NCBI GenBank assembly: GCA_021234155.1
Contig: JAJEKV010000042.1
Location: 3,932,995-3,996,994, forward strand
Source of the DNA: Isoetes taiwanensis
Taxonomy: Eukaryota; Streptophyta; Lycopodiopsida; Isoetales; Isoetaceae
Length of the DNA stretch: 64,000 nt
Direction: 5' to 3'
Shown here one piece after another: positions 31,321-43,000 of the stretch. Each line of letters opens with the position of its first letter. Positions within the stretch are counted from its first letter, which is position 1. The position numbers were made by a program, and so were the translations under genes. The notes beneath the pieces are model-generated. The model had not been told where the DNA came from and did not search any database. It saw only the letters and a program-made list of their open reading frames with translations.

Positions 31321-32690
31321 CCATCAAGGATCAATACTATCTCACTTATGATAAATGATTACAAAAAAGTTCACAAAATATTAGAAGACCATCTGGTGAT
31401 ATATTATACTATTGCGACTTTGATTCCATCTCTTGTGCATCTTTTAATTAATGTTGTCTCATAAACCATCTGGGGTAAAAAAGATTTGCAACATCCTTAA
31501 GATTCTTTAATGTTTTATCAGTAACTTCTATGGTTAATATTTTTTATGTGTTTAAGCTCCAATATATCATGGGAACTCAAAGAAATGATCTCACCCTATT
31601 CTGCAACATTTTGAAGTGCTTAAGCTCCAATACCATTGGAACTGTAATGAAAGATTGTTACTTTATTCTGGTAGTTTGGAAACTCTTGGCTTGTTGCTCT
31701 CATGTAGAACTGTTCAGGTTACAAATACCACATCTGCCAATCTCAACGAATCCCATTCAACTACTTCTGCCTTAGCTATGAGGAACTAAGGCATACACTA
31801 CAGTTAAACAGCAAGCTGATGTCCTAATTGAACCTAATAAGACTGTATTCACACAAATAAAAAAATAGGAAAAAACCATCTTCAATGTGAAGAAGAAGAA
31901 AAGGAAGAAGCTCCAGCAAGAAGGGCATGGACATAAAGACAGAAGCTTAAAAAATTGATAAGAACTTCCACTAAGCAAGTTGATGTCCCCGGGATTCACT
32001 TATAATAAAGTGGGATATGTCATCTGCGTTCAAGGGATGGCCAAAAACACCGTTGGTATACTGACTTATGAAAGCTAATTTAACCCCTAAAGTATAAAGT
32101 TTATTCCGAATAGTGGTGAAAAAATCCCCTAATGGTAAATATGCTTACGTAAAATGATCAAAAAAATCCCTATACTTGAACTCACATGTTCTGTACACCC
32201 AACAAATGTGAATCCCCCGGGCTCACTGTAAATAAATGCTTTGTAAAAAGAGCTCAGATCAACCTGTAGTAGCTACATGTGCATGGTTTAGTGCAAGTTT
32301 GTCAGATGAGCTCCTGTGGGCAAATAAAGAGGAAACAAGACGGAGCTTCATGGCTATGCCGATTGCAACACAAAACCCAAGTATTTATTGCCCCATAAAG
32401 GTAAAACCATGCCCGAAAGAGGTCAAAGTCAAAGCTTCAGCATATTGAGGCTGTTTTTCTAATTTCCACGACATTTTGAGGTCCTTTGGGAAGCACGAAG
32501 CCAAAAAAAAATGAAAATCTCCATGACCTGATAGTCGAGAAAGCGGGAAGGAAAATGGAAATTAGCTTGGATTTTTTCTAATTTCCATAATTTAAGATGC
32601 AAAAATAGGCACAAATAATTTGAAATAATGAGAGGTGGACAAAAATTGCAAGAATTATTGTAGGAGAGAAAAGGAAAGTATGTTAATTAC
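31321..32690. other. Unassigned AT-rich DNA
   Basis: No coding was recognised. TTTAAGCTCCAATA...GGAACT occurs twice (about 31552 and 31620). Two short inverted sequences (CCCCGGGATTCACT at 31987 and GTGAATCCCCCGGG at 32208) bracket 230 bp, which could be a small decayed MITE. Confidence 0.35.
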
Positions 32691-33115
32691 TTCCTTCAGT
32701 ACTCTTGGATCACAAATGACAACTTCCATCTATAACGATGTTAATGTAGCCGATGTTTTAGAGTTCTAGAAAAACCTAATACATTTGTCTCCTTCCTTGA
32801 TCCAGGTCAATTCTGCTTTAACCATGGCTTGTCGAATTTTTATTGCTTCTAGTCTCTTGATTTCATCTAAAATGAGTTTTTTCCTCTATCTTGAGCCACT
32901 GTCACGTTTTCTAACTTCAGTCAATTCTGCATATAAGAAATCTAAGAAAGCATTCTCTTTAGCTACCTTGTTGCGACCCTACACTTTTGCAAACTTCTTT
33001 ACAATAGCAAGATGCAATTATTGCCTCCATCCCATTTTTATCTCTACTAGTTACCATCTAGATCTGTCGACTCGTTTCTTTAAAGTCTTCAACCTTCAAA
33101 AATCTTGAGTTCAAT
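32691..33115 (-). pseudogene. Possible L1-type LINE linker fragment
   Basis: Read on the minus strand, the segment gives NAFLDFLYAELTEVRKRDSG, then KLILDEIKRLEAIKIRQAMV and KAELTWIKEGDKCIRFF. This resembles the stretch between endonuclease and RT in plant L1-type LINEs, where WLKEGDRNTKFFH is conserved. Only about 140 codons with a stop are present, so the call is tentative. Confidence 0.35.
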
Positions 33116-33453
33116 TTGAAAGCTTCAAATTATTAATCTGAGAAAAGCAAAATACTCTAGGATTATGATCCGATTTAGAATTCTAAAATAGATTGACGCG
33201 ATATAATGTTGAGTGGACTTGTGCAATTTGAGAACTTAAATAGCATCTATCATGCCGCATGTAAGATCTGCATTCACCAATATCAACCTTTACACCAATT
33301 CCTTGTAATTTAATGAGCTCCAAATCATTGAGCATACTTAACCACTGCTCTTTTCAAAACCTTCCACAATCTCAGGACTATAACCAAATATGTTATTGTT
33401 GCTTTCAACCATGTTAAGATCCCTGTCAAAATGCTTCACTTTCTCTACTAGCA
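33116..33453. other. Unassigned DNA upstream of LINE-2
   Basis: No coding or repeat was recognised. Confidence 0.3.
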
Positions 33454-33810
33454 TGCATGTCAACTTGGCCAAGACTAAGGCGTTGCTTGTCTCATCATTG
33501 CACCAGCCAAGGGTTCCGTCTTTCACATACCAGGGGCAAAATGTGGAGGTAGCTCCCACCTACAAGTATCTCGGAGTGGAGTTCCCTTCGATCACATATT
33601 GGAACACTTCCATCCGACCACGCAACATCACAACAAGCTGGAAAATACTGTATGCCATGCAGAGCAATAGTCATAAAGCAGAGTTGTATGCCTGAGCCCA
33701 TCAATCACACTTTTTCAGAGCACTGATAGAGCTTGTTCTTCAACGGGCCGCATTGGACCATCACATCATCAACTTTTAGCAAGTGGTTGGTATGGTGATG
33801 CCCGTCTTCC

Positions 33811-34612
33811 TGTTATAGTTTTTAAGAGCTGGGAGACCGCCTAGGGGCGGTAGTTGTGAGTTGGCCTTGGAAGTGCCACTGTGTGGCCTGGGAATGTTCC
33901 AAGCGGCCGTTACTGCTTAGCGGCAGTGTTGGAAAATTTTAAATGGCAAAAGTTCCGTATGCTAAAATGAACATTTAATTAAATGTTAAAGGGCATTTAT
34001 AAAAACACAACCATTGGGTTTAGGGGTCATGCGTGGCATCCCCTCATTGGTTGAGGTGTTCTAAAGGGAAAAATATCCCTGTAGCAGCGCGACCTGATAC
34101 AGGTCGGCCGGATCCTATTAAAAGGGTCGGATCTGACCATATGATGCTCGATTCGAGCTGGGATAAAGGCCCATAAGCGTTTTTCAGCCTAATCTTAGCC
34201 CTAATCACAGTATTTAGGGGATTGGCAGCATTTTGGAAAAGCACAGTTTGTTCTTGGAGCCAAGTGATTGGAGCTCTTCGCTGATCCATACTGCTTGATC
34301 TTTCATATCTTGCTGTTTGAACCCATTTTGAATTGATCAGGGATCAATTCGGGTCTTTCTGAGTTACTCCAAAAACTAGTGTTGGCTTGTGGAGTTGCTT
34401 CTGTTTTTGGAGCGTTTGGGCTCTTGTTGAGCAATACTGCTACTGCAGTATTAGGCTCTTGAGATAGAACTTGCTGAAGCTGGACTTCAGAACGATCCTG
34501 GGGATCAGTACCATTTGTACGTGGGGAGTTCGAGTTCCGGGAACTTAAGATTGAGGGGAACTCTGGGAGTTCTAAATAGCACAATCGATCTTATTTTTTG
34601 TAGTCTGTAACA
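33811..34612 (+). repeat. EL3 5' LTR
   Basis: The 802-bp repeat starts TGTTATAGTTTTTAAGAGCTGG and aligns with 53142-53935. Substitutions and small indels are scattered along it, more than between the copia LTR pair, which fits EL3 being the older insertion. Confidence 0.92.
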
Positions 34613-34615
34613 ATT

Positions 34616-34626
34616 TGGTTCAGAGC
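34616..34626 (+). promoter_or_regulatory. EL3 primer binding site, one base short
   Basis: Three bases after the LTR end the sequence is TGGTTCAGAGC. The initiator-Met site is TGGTATCAGAGC, so one A is missing. It may be a decayed site. Confidence 0.6.
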
Positions 34627-34900
34627 TAAGTTGCAGTCTTCTATTGGGATCCTCTATGGCAACTACCTGTGTTAGTTAGTTATGCTACAGAATATGGTGA
34701 AATTGTAATTACCGGTTATACCATTGTAATATTGTGATCACCATGTATACCCTGGTGAAATTATCATCCATACCATGGTAATACTGCAACTCTGTATTGT
34801 CACTTTCCGTATTAAATAGGTATTCAAGATTAAGTTGCAGCCTTGTAAGGAGGTGTTAGCAACTTAATTGTGGCCTGATGGTCATAAGGATCATGAAGAG
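34627..34900 (+). other. EL3 leader
   Basis: This is non-coding interior of EL3 between its PBS and the copia insertion. ATGGTGAAATTGTAATTACCG-like phrases are repeated loosely (ACCATTGTAATATTGTGATC, ACCATGGTAATACTGCA). No gene was seen. Confidence 0.45.
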
Positions 34901-35491
34901 GAGTAATAATCAAATGACCAAACGTGAACTTCCTTTTATCTACCAAGAGAACTTCTTCTAATATTGCTTCAATAAGTTATCTAGTTACTCAAGGAACCAT
35001 GTGAATTTCAAATGCCAATTCTACTCAAACCATTGAACAATATATTCGATAGTTACTGTTCACAAGATCATTGACTCATTACTGTAGACGTATTGACCAA
35101 ATAAACAATTACCAAAGTTGAACTTTGATCTACTCCATTAGCTCGAATATGGCCGGAATTGCTCAAGTTTCCATCTATCTAGATTGATCCAAGCATTGGA
35201 TATATGTACAGATTATTCTTCGTCGGTTATGGCTTCAAAATCGACTGACAATGAGGTGTTCTTATTTGAATGGTTTTTGGCTCCATATCGGTCGCCTTCA
35301 CCTCTTCAACACCTTTAATACTATTTATATACAATAGACCATTGAATGTGGTTCACAATATTTACAAACAATTTAAACCATAATACACTAGGTAGAATAG
35401 GTTACCTAGGTATCATGATCTCCTTCTAGGATCATGTCAATTTGAATGTAGATCCCATGATATATGATGAACATATTCTTGAATACCAACA
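34901..35491 (-). repeat. Copia 3' LTR (outer end truncated)
   Basis: It matches 48521-49113 almost base for base, with a handful of substitutions and small indels (for example near 35050). The outermost TGTTGAATTT present in the other copy is replaced by unrelated flank, CATGAAGAG. Confidence 0.9.
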
Positions 35492-35503
35492 CTCCTCCTT
35501 CAT
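35492..35503 (-). promoter_or_regulatory. Copia polypurine tract
   Basis: The plus strand reads CTCCTCCTTCAT just inside the LTR, which is ATGAAGGAGGAG on the element's strand. Confidence 0.8.
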
Positions 35504-35541
35504 CATATATCATTGTGCTCTTCCTGACTGCTGTCATGAGT

Positions 35542-36405
35542 TTAAACTTCAGTAAACCTTACTGTTTTTGAGACTGAGTCAGATAAGATATTTTCTGCTG
35601 TAACGTTCATAGCCAATTTAAACTTGACAAACTTGTTTTCAACTAAGGCCTTTGTAAAAATGTCTGCAACCTGGCTTGAAGTGTGCACATAACACATTTG
35701 TATATAGCCTTTTGCTGCCAAATCTCTTATAAAGTGAACATTCAACTCAATATGCTTGGTTCTGTCATGATCTACTGGATTTTTGACAATGGCCATGCAG
35801 CTCTGACTATCAGTGAAGATTTTAGTAGCTTTTTCTTGTTTGCATTCCAGCTCAATAATCAACCTTCTCAACCAAGCAATCTCTTTAGCCACTAGTGATG
35901 CAGCAACATATTCAGCTTCAGCTGTAGACATAGCAATGGCACTTTGTGTTTTTGTTCTCCAAGCTATTACTCCTCCTCCTAACATTATTACATACCCTGA
36001 TGTTGACTTCCTGCAGCTCAAGTCTCCTCCCCAGTCAGCATCACTAAATGCCTCCAAGTTCAAGTTTGTTGAGTTGAATATTAATCCATCATTCATGGTG
36101 CCTTTCAAATACCTAAGTATCCTTTTCCCTGCTATCCAGTGCTGCTTGCTGGGATTGTGATTTCTCCTACTAAGAATATTTACTGCATAGGCAATATCTG
36201 GCCTTGTATTATTGGCTAAATAGAGTAGACACCCTACAAGTGCTCGATATGGGATCTCTTCCATTTCTTTCCTTTCAGCCTCTGAGATTTCAAATTCTGC
36301 TGTAAGTGTATGGCCTGGAACTATAGGTGTCCTGACTGTATTTGCATATTCAAGGTTGAACCTTTTTAACATATTATCAATATGTCTAGATTGAGTAAGC
36401 TTCAA
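35542..36405 (-). pseudogene. Copia RT C-terminus and RNase H
   Basis: The frame gives KLTQSRHIDNMLKRF, YRALVGCLLYLANNTRPDIA, then RNase H blocks FSDADWGGDLSCRKSTSGY, SAIAMSTAEAEYVAAS and the histidine-containing DRTKHIELNVHFIRD, ending with the copia tail region (QVADIFTKAL). RNase H catalytic positions D (SDADWG), E (AEAEY) and D (FTDSQS) are all present. It joins the preceding RT frame through a one- or two-base frameshift at about 36405; the first codon is TTG, so this is not a genuine start. Confidence 0.92.
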
Positions 36406-36888
36406 AGTTCTTTTCTATCTCTTGTAACTTCAATGCCAAGAAAATGCTTTAGTTCTCCAGGGTCTGTCATTCTGAACCTGTTGTTAAGAATCTCCTTGCA
36501 TTGATTCAAGCATGAGTTGTTATTTGCAAACATAATGCAATCGTCCACATAGAGAGCAATTATGCAAAATCCTCCTTCATTTCTAAACCTATATATGTTC
36601 CCATCATTTTGAAGTTTCTCAAAGTTTTGTTCCCTTAGGAACTTGTCTATGGTATTATACCATTCCCTGGGGGACTGCTTTAGTCCATACACAGCTCTAT
36701 TGAGCTTCCAAATTTTGTTATCTCCTTGTTCAAATCCAACTGGCTGTTTAAGATAAATTTTCTCCTCCAACTTTGCATTCAAAAAAGCGGTCTTTACATC
36801 CATATGGTGCACCTCAAAATCAAGTGCATTTGCTATACTCAACAACATTCTGAGGCTTGTTAATTTTACAATTGAGGAATAGGTTTCA
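36402..36888 (-). pseudogene. Copia reverse transcriptase catalytic region
   Basis: Read from about 36897 downward, the frame has GFTQQKGKDYDETYSSIVKL, VHHMDVKTAFLNAKLEEKIY, VYGLKQSPREWYNTI, and the catalytic IIALYVDDCIMFANN, then LKHFLGIEVTRDRKEL. All RT core blocks are present with an intact YVDD. Both ends are frameshifted: on the left at about 36405, on the right near 36905. Confidence 0.93.
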
Positions 36889-38421
36889 TCATAATCTTTC
36901 CCCTTTTGCTGGGTAAATCCCTAGTCTAGCTTTGTGCTTCAGACTGCCATCTGCATTTGTCTTTAATTTAAAGAGCCATTTGCATCCTATTAAGTGCTTA
37001 TCAGCTGTGTATTCCACCAGATCATATGTATTTGTGTCATTGAAGGATTCCATTTCCTCACTCATTGCATCTAACCATTTTTCTTTTTCTGGAGATGTTA
37101 ATACTTCCTCATATGATCTCGGAACACTAGAGTCTTCAGTGATGCTGAGAATGTGATCATTGTCAACATAAGATCCCTGTATTCTCCTGCTTCTGCCTGT
37201 TTTTGTTCTGCCATATTGGTCCAAATCAATGTGAGTGTCTTCAAGTAATTTTTCTGCTTGATTTTTCCTTTGTTTGGCAACGTTGTTTTCATGTGGCCCT
37301 GATTGTTGAACCTGTTCTTCCTCATTTAATCTGCACTTCACTGTTGTCTCATCAACATTTTCACCTTCTGTTTGATTTTCATCATCATCAGAATCCATAC
37401 TATTTAGTTCATTGGTCTGCTGCCCTATTTGCTTTACATCATCATTTCTAACAACTGTTTTTGCTTCCTTTGAGTCATTTCCTTTAAGTCTGTCTTTATA
37501 CATTACTTCCTCATTGAATATAACATCCCTGCTGATCATTATCTGCTTAGTAAGGGGGTTATAAATTCTGTACCCTTTTGTTTCATCATCATATCCCACT
37601 AAGTAACCAACTTCAGCCTTATTGTCTAATTTTTTCCTTAATTCATGAGGTACGTGAACATAGGTTAAACATCCATACGCTTTAAACATATCATAGTTAA
37701 CCTTATCATTCCCATTATGCCAAAGGATTTGAGGTATATTACCTTTAAGAGCAGCTGCAGGAAGCTTGTTTTGTATAAGAGTGGCTGTCTTTAGGGCTTC
37801 CTCCCAGAGAAAGTTTGGAAGACCACTATGTTTGATCATGGATCTCACAGCATCCATAAGTGTCCTATTTTTCCTTTCTGCTACTCCATTTTGCTGAGGA
37901 CTGAACCTGCAAGTTAGATATCTCTTTATTCCATTAGCAATACAAAAAAGCCTGAATTTCCTAGACAAGTATTCTCCTCCACGATCTGTTCTTATACATT
38001 TCAATTTGTTGTCAGTTTCTCTTTCTACCTCTGCTACATATTGTTTGAAAGCTTGCAGAGCTTGTGACTTTCTTTCAAGACAATAGACCTTGCACTTACG
38101 AGAATGATCATCAATAAAGGTAATAAAGTACCTTTTGTTTGATCTGCTTCTGATATTTAATGGGCCACAGAGATCACTGTGCACTAGGTCCAGCACATGT
38201 TTGGCTCTATTTGCTGATTTCTTTAAGGGAAGCCTATTTATCTTCCCAAGCAAGCAACCTTCACATATAAGTTCTTTTTCCTTAATATCACTGCAGGATA
38301 TCCATCTCTTTTTGGTCAGAAAATTAATGTTGTTGCAGTGAGTGTGAGCCAATCTATTGTGCCATAATTCTGTGTCTGAAGTGGTTATGCTGTTCTTAAT
38401 GATGCCATCCATTTGAAAAAG
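36889..38421 (-). pseudogene. Copia integrase and RT N-terminus
   Basis: After the EL2 junction at 38421 the frame gives LFQMDG, then the HHCC zinc finger (ELWHNRLAHTH...CEGCLLGK). The integrase triad is complete: FITFIDDHSRK, RTDRGGEYLSRKF and NGVAERKNRTLMDAV. An acidic linker (SDDDENQTEGENVDE) leads to the RT N-terminus (PRSYEEVLTSPEKEKWLDAM, GCKWLFKLKTNADGSLKHKA). The usual ARLVARGFTQ is shortened: VAR is missing and the frame shifts near 36905, as a deletion of about 7 bp between CTAG repeats would do. Codons above 38421 belong to the EL2 LTR and are not part of this gene. Confidence 0.93.
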
Positions 38422-38426
38422 GTTTC

Positions 38427-40010
38427 TGTGACGCTCCCTGAACATATACGACCCTCGGACGTATACATACGGGGACTTTCCCCTCCCATGGCGACCCACT
38501 CGCCACGAGCAGGGCCCTCCGTCTGACTCGGGCCATCTATAAGAAGATGCCCAAGTGAAGGACACAGAGGGGTCATTCGGCCCACGCCTTCAATGGGGCT
38601 CCTACGTCGCGGAAGCGTGAATACATGTTAGCACACATCATAAATCATATATAAATAACCACCACGAAGGGTGGCACATCCATCCAAGTACTAACGGCAA
38701 AGAATATGCATCTAATCCTAAGGAAAACACCCACAAACCCATGGTTTTACCCCGGCTCAGACTCCAGTGAGGATCGACTGACGGCTAGGTCTCAAGAGAT
38801 CAGCAGACCGAATCTTGACATGGCGTTGGCTGGCATAGAACATCGGCTAGGGTTGTCCACTCCATCCGCCCCTCCTGTGCACACTTTGCAGATGAGTCGA
38901 ATCATGCTATGGCGTCACTATAGCCTTCCGGACACGCAGACTCAAGGTATCACCCTTCGAGCCTACTACAGGGTTCATGAAGCCCCGTCCGATGAGGCAG
39001 GTCGGGGAAGCGTCCCCTTCCAGGATCACAGTGGTTCCATGGGTGGACTAGAGAATACGTGCCGCATCAGCGACCCCCGCATCCGTACCCGACTTACTCG
39101 CCCTAAATCTACTCAAAGTACAGGATGCCCCATGCGGGTCACACCTCTGTACCCAGGGAGTGTCAGACCCATACCCGGCCTGGATCGCGCCTAGCTCACT
39201 GGCCGGCTATTAGGCCTAGTCCACTGTAGGAGTCTCAGGAGCCTTTTATGTTCGTGCAAGACCCCACCCCCACTTCACCACTGTGTCCCTTGTTTGGTGC
39301 TAAGTCACTCCATAGCATCCACGACTCGGTGGTCTCTTGTACACAGGCCGCATCTAATGGGAATAATACAGGGCTCTATCTAGGAGCATACTACAATACA
39401 TGGGCTCAGAGGTCTCTACCCCCCGTAATCCCCCATCTCCGGAGTGCTAACTAAGCAAAGAACTACTAAACCATCAACCAAAGCACGTACAGAGACTAGA
39501 GATAAGAATACTCACCATATCAATCAAGGGTTAGTCTAACAGGTAAACCACAGAGAAAACAGAGAGAGAACACACCACAGAGAGGCGCTATGCTATAAAT
39601 CAACAAAGTAACCTACTGACTAACCGTCAAATCGGTCTTGGGCTGCTCCATCTCGACTAACTAAAGGGCGCCTAGCTGCTGCTCCTCCTCCTCCATCCCC
39701 AATTGCTCCCAATTCGAATTGGGGCACAAAAGCCCTAATTTGGGTGTCCAAAATGGAAACCCTACCTTGCCCAATCGATTTGGGCCAGGTGGCATGCTCT
39801 TAATATTAGCTAATTTGGTATTTTAGCCCTTTTTAATATTAGGATAAGCCCTAAATTCGAATTAGGGTTTTGGTTAGGTTTCCACTTTTATAATTTAATT
39901 ATTAACATAGCTAACCTTAGCTTATGAATAATTAATGTGCCATTAATTATTCATAGTGACGTGTCACGTATTTATACTTAAATATGCGTATAAATATGTG
40001 GAACGTCACA
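38427..40010 (-). repeat. EL2 left LTR (3' LTR)
   Basis: The 1584-bp copy starts TGTGACGCTCCCTGAAC and ends GGAACGTCACA. It keeps CAG/CTG where the right copy has CG-containing triplets. The 162-codon open frame at 38706-39194 lies wholly in the LTR and is not a gene. Confidence 0.95.
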
Positions 40011-40024
40011 TTCTCCCCACCTTA
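40011..40024 (-). promoter_or_regulatory. EL2 polypurine tract
   Basis: TTCTCCCCACCTTA on the plus strand is TAAGGTGGGGAGAA on the element's strand, directly inside the LTR, as in EL1. Confidence 0.8.
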
Positions 40025-43000
40025 AAAATGATGCTGTCCTCAGCATCAAGATTACTCTTGTTGCAGGGCAACACATCATACATTGGAAGGAAGTCTCCCC
40101 TCCTTAAAGAGATAGCGTGGGATTAGACGTTGTCATGTTCAAAGTGATCAAGTTTGAAATGACTTGTAATGTGCAATTTATAACTTTGGGATATAAGAGG
40201 TAGAGGCATAGATCAGGCATGATCGTCAGTTAGGACTGTCAAAAGTGAACAGTCTCACTGTTTCATTCGTGGTGGCGAGTTCACAGTCTATCTATTTTAG
40301 AAGTCGTTCCTTCTATACATACAGGTAACTGATTATATATTAAAGATAGGTATAGATATAAAGAACTGCTATTTGTTGTTATATTATAATACAGAGTTAC
40401 TAATCTCGCACTGTTTAGTAGAAAGTCATTCTAAGGATATTAACTTCTGTATTATATTCCCGCTTCAGTTTGTAATTCATTTCATTACAGGCATCCCTAA
40501 TTTAATTTTGTAGCAAATTTTTGTTTTCCTATTTTTGTTACAGTTTTAAGAACTCGTATACTTATCCTTTAATACAACTATATATTGTACTGTATCAGAC
40601 AGTCTTACCTATATACTTTAATATTAAGTACATACAGACGTTGTTCATGACTTATTATTCATTATAATCTAATCTAAGTCTCGTTATTCCCTCCGAAAGA
40701 CATACATACTTATTTACTTCTATTATATTGGATTATGTGTTTAAATAGCTCGCTCCTTTCGGTTATCTTTAATCTTTCCACACTCACACTCTCTATCTTT
40801 AGCATAGATTACAGTCAAATGAGTACACATATTAATTCATTGGTTATGTTTATATTCTTACATTTGAATTACTTATTTATTTTATTGCTATTTTCGTAAA
40901 TTTATCACGCATATAGAGACTCTTATATGTAAAGGGACAGGTACAGCTGTCATATACATTCGACGTAATTGGTACTACACCGGTCGCTATCCGGCAGTGT
41001 TATGGCTATGCAATCGTGTTGTATCACAGAAGGCCAATTGTGACTATGGTGTCCACGGCGGAAGCATCGAACCGATGCCTGGTCTGTCCTGAGCCTGTTA
41101 TATGGTGATGACTGAGCAGGTCCTGGGCCCTTACTTGAAGTAGAAGTGCTAAATGTTGGGAATAAGGAGTGTTAAGGTATCCCTACTTTGGATGGATACT
41201 CGAAAAAAAATTGGTATGACGATGTTTGGTATCTGATTGAAACACTGGACTTAATAGTTACGAGGATTGATTTATTCTGCGGCATATATATTGCCACTCA
41301 ACGTCACCATATATCCGAGGAAGAAGTGGTTTATGATTATCTACCATATACTACGTTAGAGAGGTACTATACTAAGGTGGAAACTGGATTATGAGTACCC
41401 AGCTCGTGAGAGGGAAACCACTTTAGAAGTGTAGGTTTCGACCATGATGGTGCAGGCATAGAATGTCGGGCCAACATTTTATAGCTATTGCTACTTGAAT
41501 AGAGGTATGATTCGCGGAAAGGTAGAGAATAATATCGTATGAGGATGCGGATCCATAAACTACGGATTATAAAATTACGCATACGTTGCGTTTCATAAGG
41601 AGATTGATGTTCCTGAAGTGTGCAATAACGATGCAAGCGTGTGCATGATTAAGATGACAACATAGTCACTTGGATACGCTTAATGACGTCGGTCAATTGC
41701 ATGACGATTATGCAGGATATAAATTAAGGAAATGGACACATGTGATGTCTGCTGGGAACATCGAGATGCCGTATAACAGATTGGACACTAGTGTGGAACG
41801 TACGCCACACAAGGTCAAGAGAAGACGACAATTGGTAGGACCAGGCGCAACCATCGAAAGTAATATACCCACACGACAAGTGGGAGACAAGAGGGGTTTG
41901 AAAGTTGTTGTAAACAACGTTTCAAATATAGAAAGTTTGGAATGAGGCATTGAATGCACCAAAGTCTGGAGAAGGAGGATGTGCTTTGGACTTGGTATCG
42001 TGTGTGTATCGCGAGGAGTAACTCCGCGTTGGTATATGTGTACTAGGAACATTTAATAGTAAAACATAACTAAAAGAAGATAAGATATATACTAGAACTT
42101 TTACTTCACATATATGAATTTGAAACATTGGGTTTTCCTATTAGAAGACCAGAAGGTTTGAGTGTCTCCACTTCATTATGAGGGAGTCAAAGACGGCAGC
42201 ATTTGAAGCTGATCAAAAGCTGAAGTCCACCTGATAACTTAATAACAATAGGTTAATTGTAACTAAGTATGGGTGGTATGGAACACAAAGGATCCTTAGC
42301 GAAAGAAGCCTTTAGAAAAGCTCCTCATCTGGGGTAGTAAACCTTCAGAATTATGGCATAATCCCATGGGTGGTATGATAGTGTATATACACGACTAGAA
42401 TACCATAAGGCACTAAAGGGATGGTTAAAGTAGCTGGGGATTCTATCAAAAATGTAGGCAGCATATGGATTTCCAACATAGAGTTGGCCACTGCCCAGTT
42501 GGGAAGTCGGTGGTTCAGCCACATTATAAAGGTACATAGGCAATAGGTTTGTTTGAAAGAACTACCACGGTTATAGTTTAGCTAAGTTAGAGCAGAGCTC
42601 TAGCATTGTGGGATGTGGAGATATGTTTATTATGTACATACCATGTACACATACGATAAACATCTTAGGGAGGTAATCTAGGTGGCGACACAAGGAGAGA
42701 AAGACGAGCGTATCCTAAAGTTACTGGTGAAGGGTCTGGAGATACGAAGGACTGTCAATCCGTTGCATGCTAGGGTATGATGTGGTAGTTGGCACTTGAA
42801 TTAAATGTCAACAGCCACTAGAATAAAGCTTAAGGTAGTGGGGTTGAGTAGTACAATAGTACAATTCCAGGATAAGTAGCGAATAGCAGTTACCTGCTAA
42901 CTGTTCGAATGTGTCTTGCATAGACACCTAAGACTAGCTTTCCCACATGATCCATACCTGGATCAGGCAGAGGTGACGCCATGGATTACATGGGGGTGCA

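Noticed and set aside
31987-32226. A MITE bounded by CCCCGGGATTCACT inverted repeats
   Set aside because: The inverted repeats are short and imperfect, and no target duplication is visible.
35683-37451. Plus-strand open frames of 60-115 codons
   Set aside because: They are antisense shadows of the well-supported minus-strand copia pol.
38706-39194. A 162-codon plus-strand open frame
   Set aside because: It lies wholly inside the EL2 LTR, and the same region of the partner LTR (45779-46457) is broken. No protein family matches.
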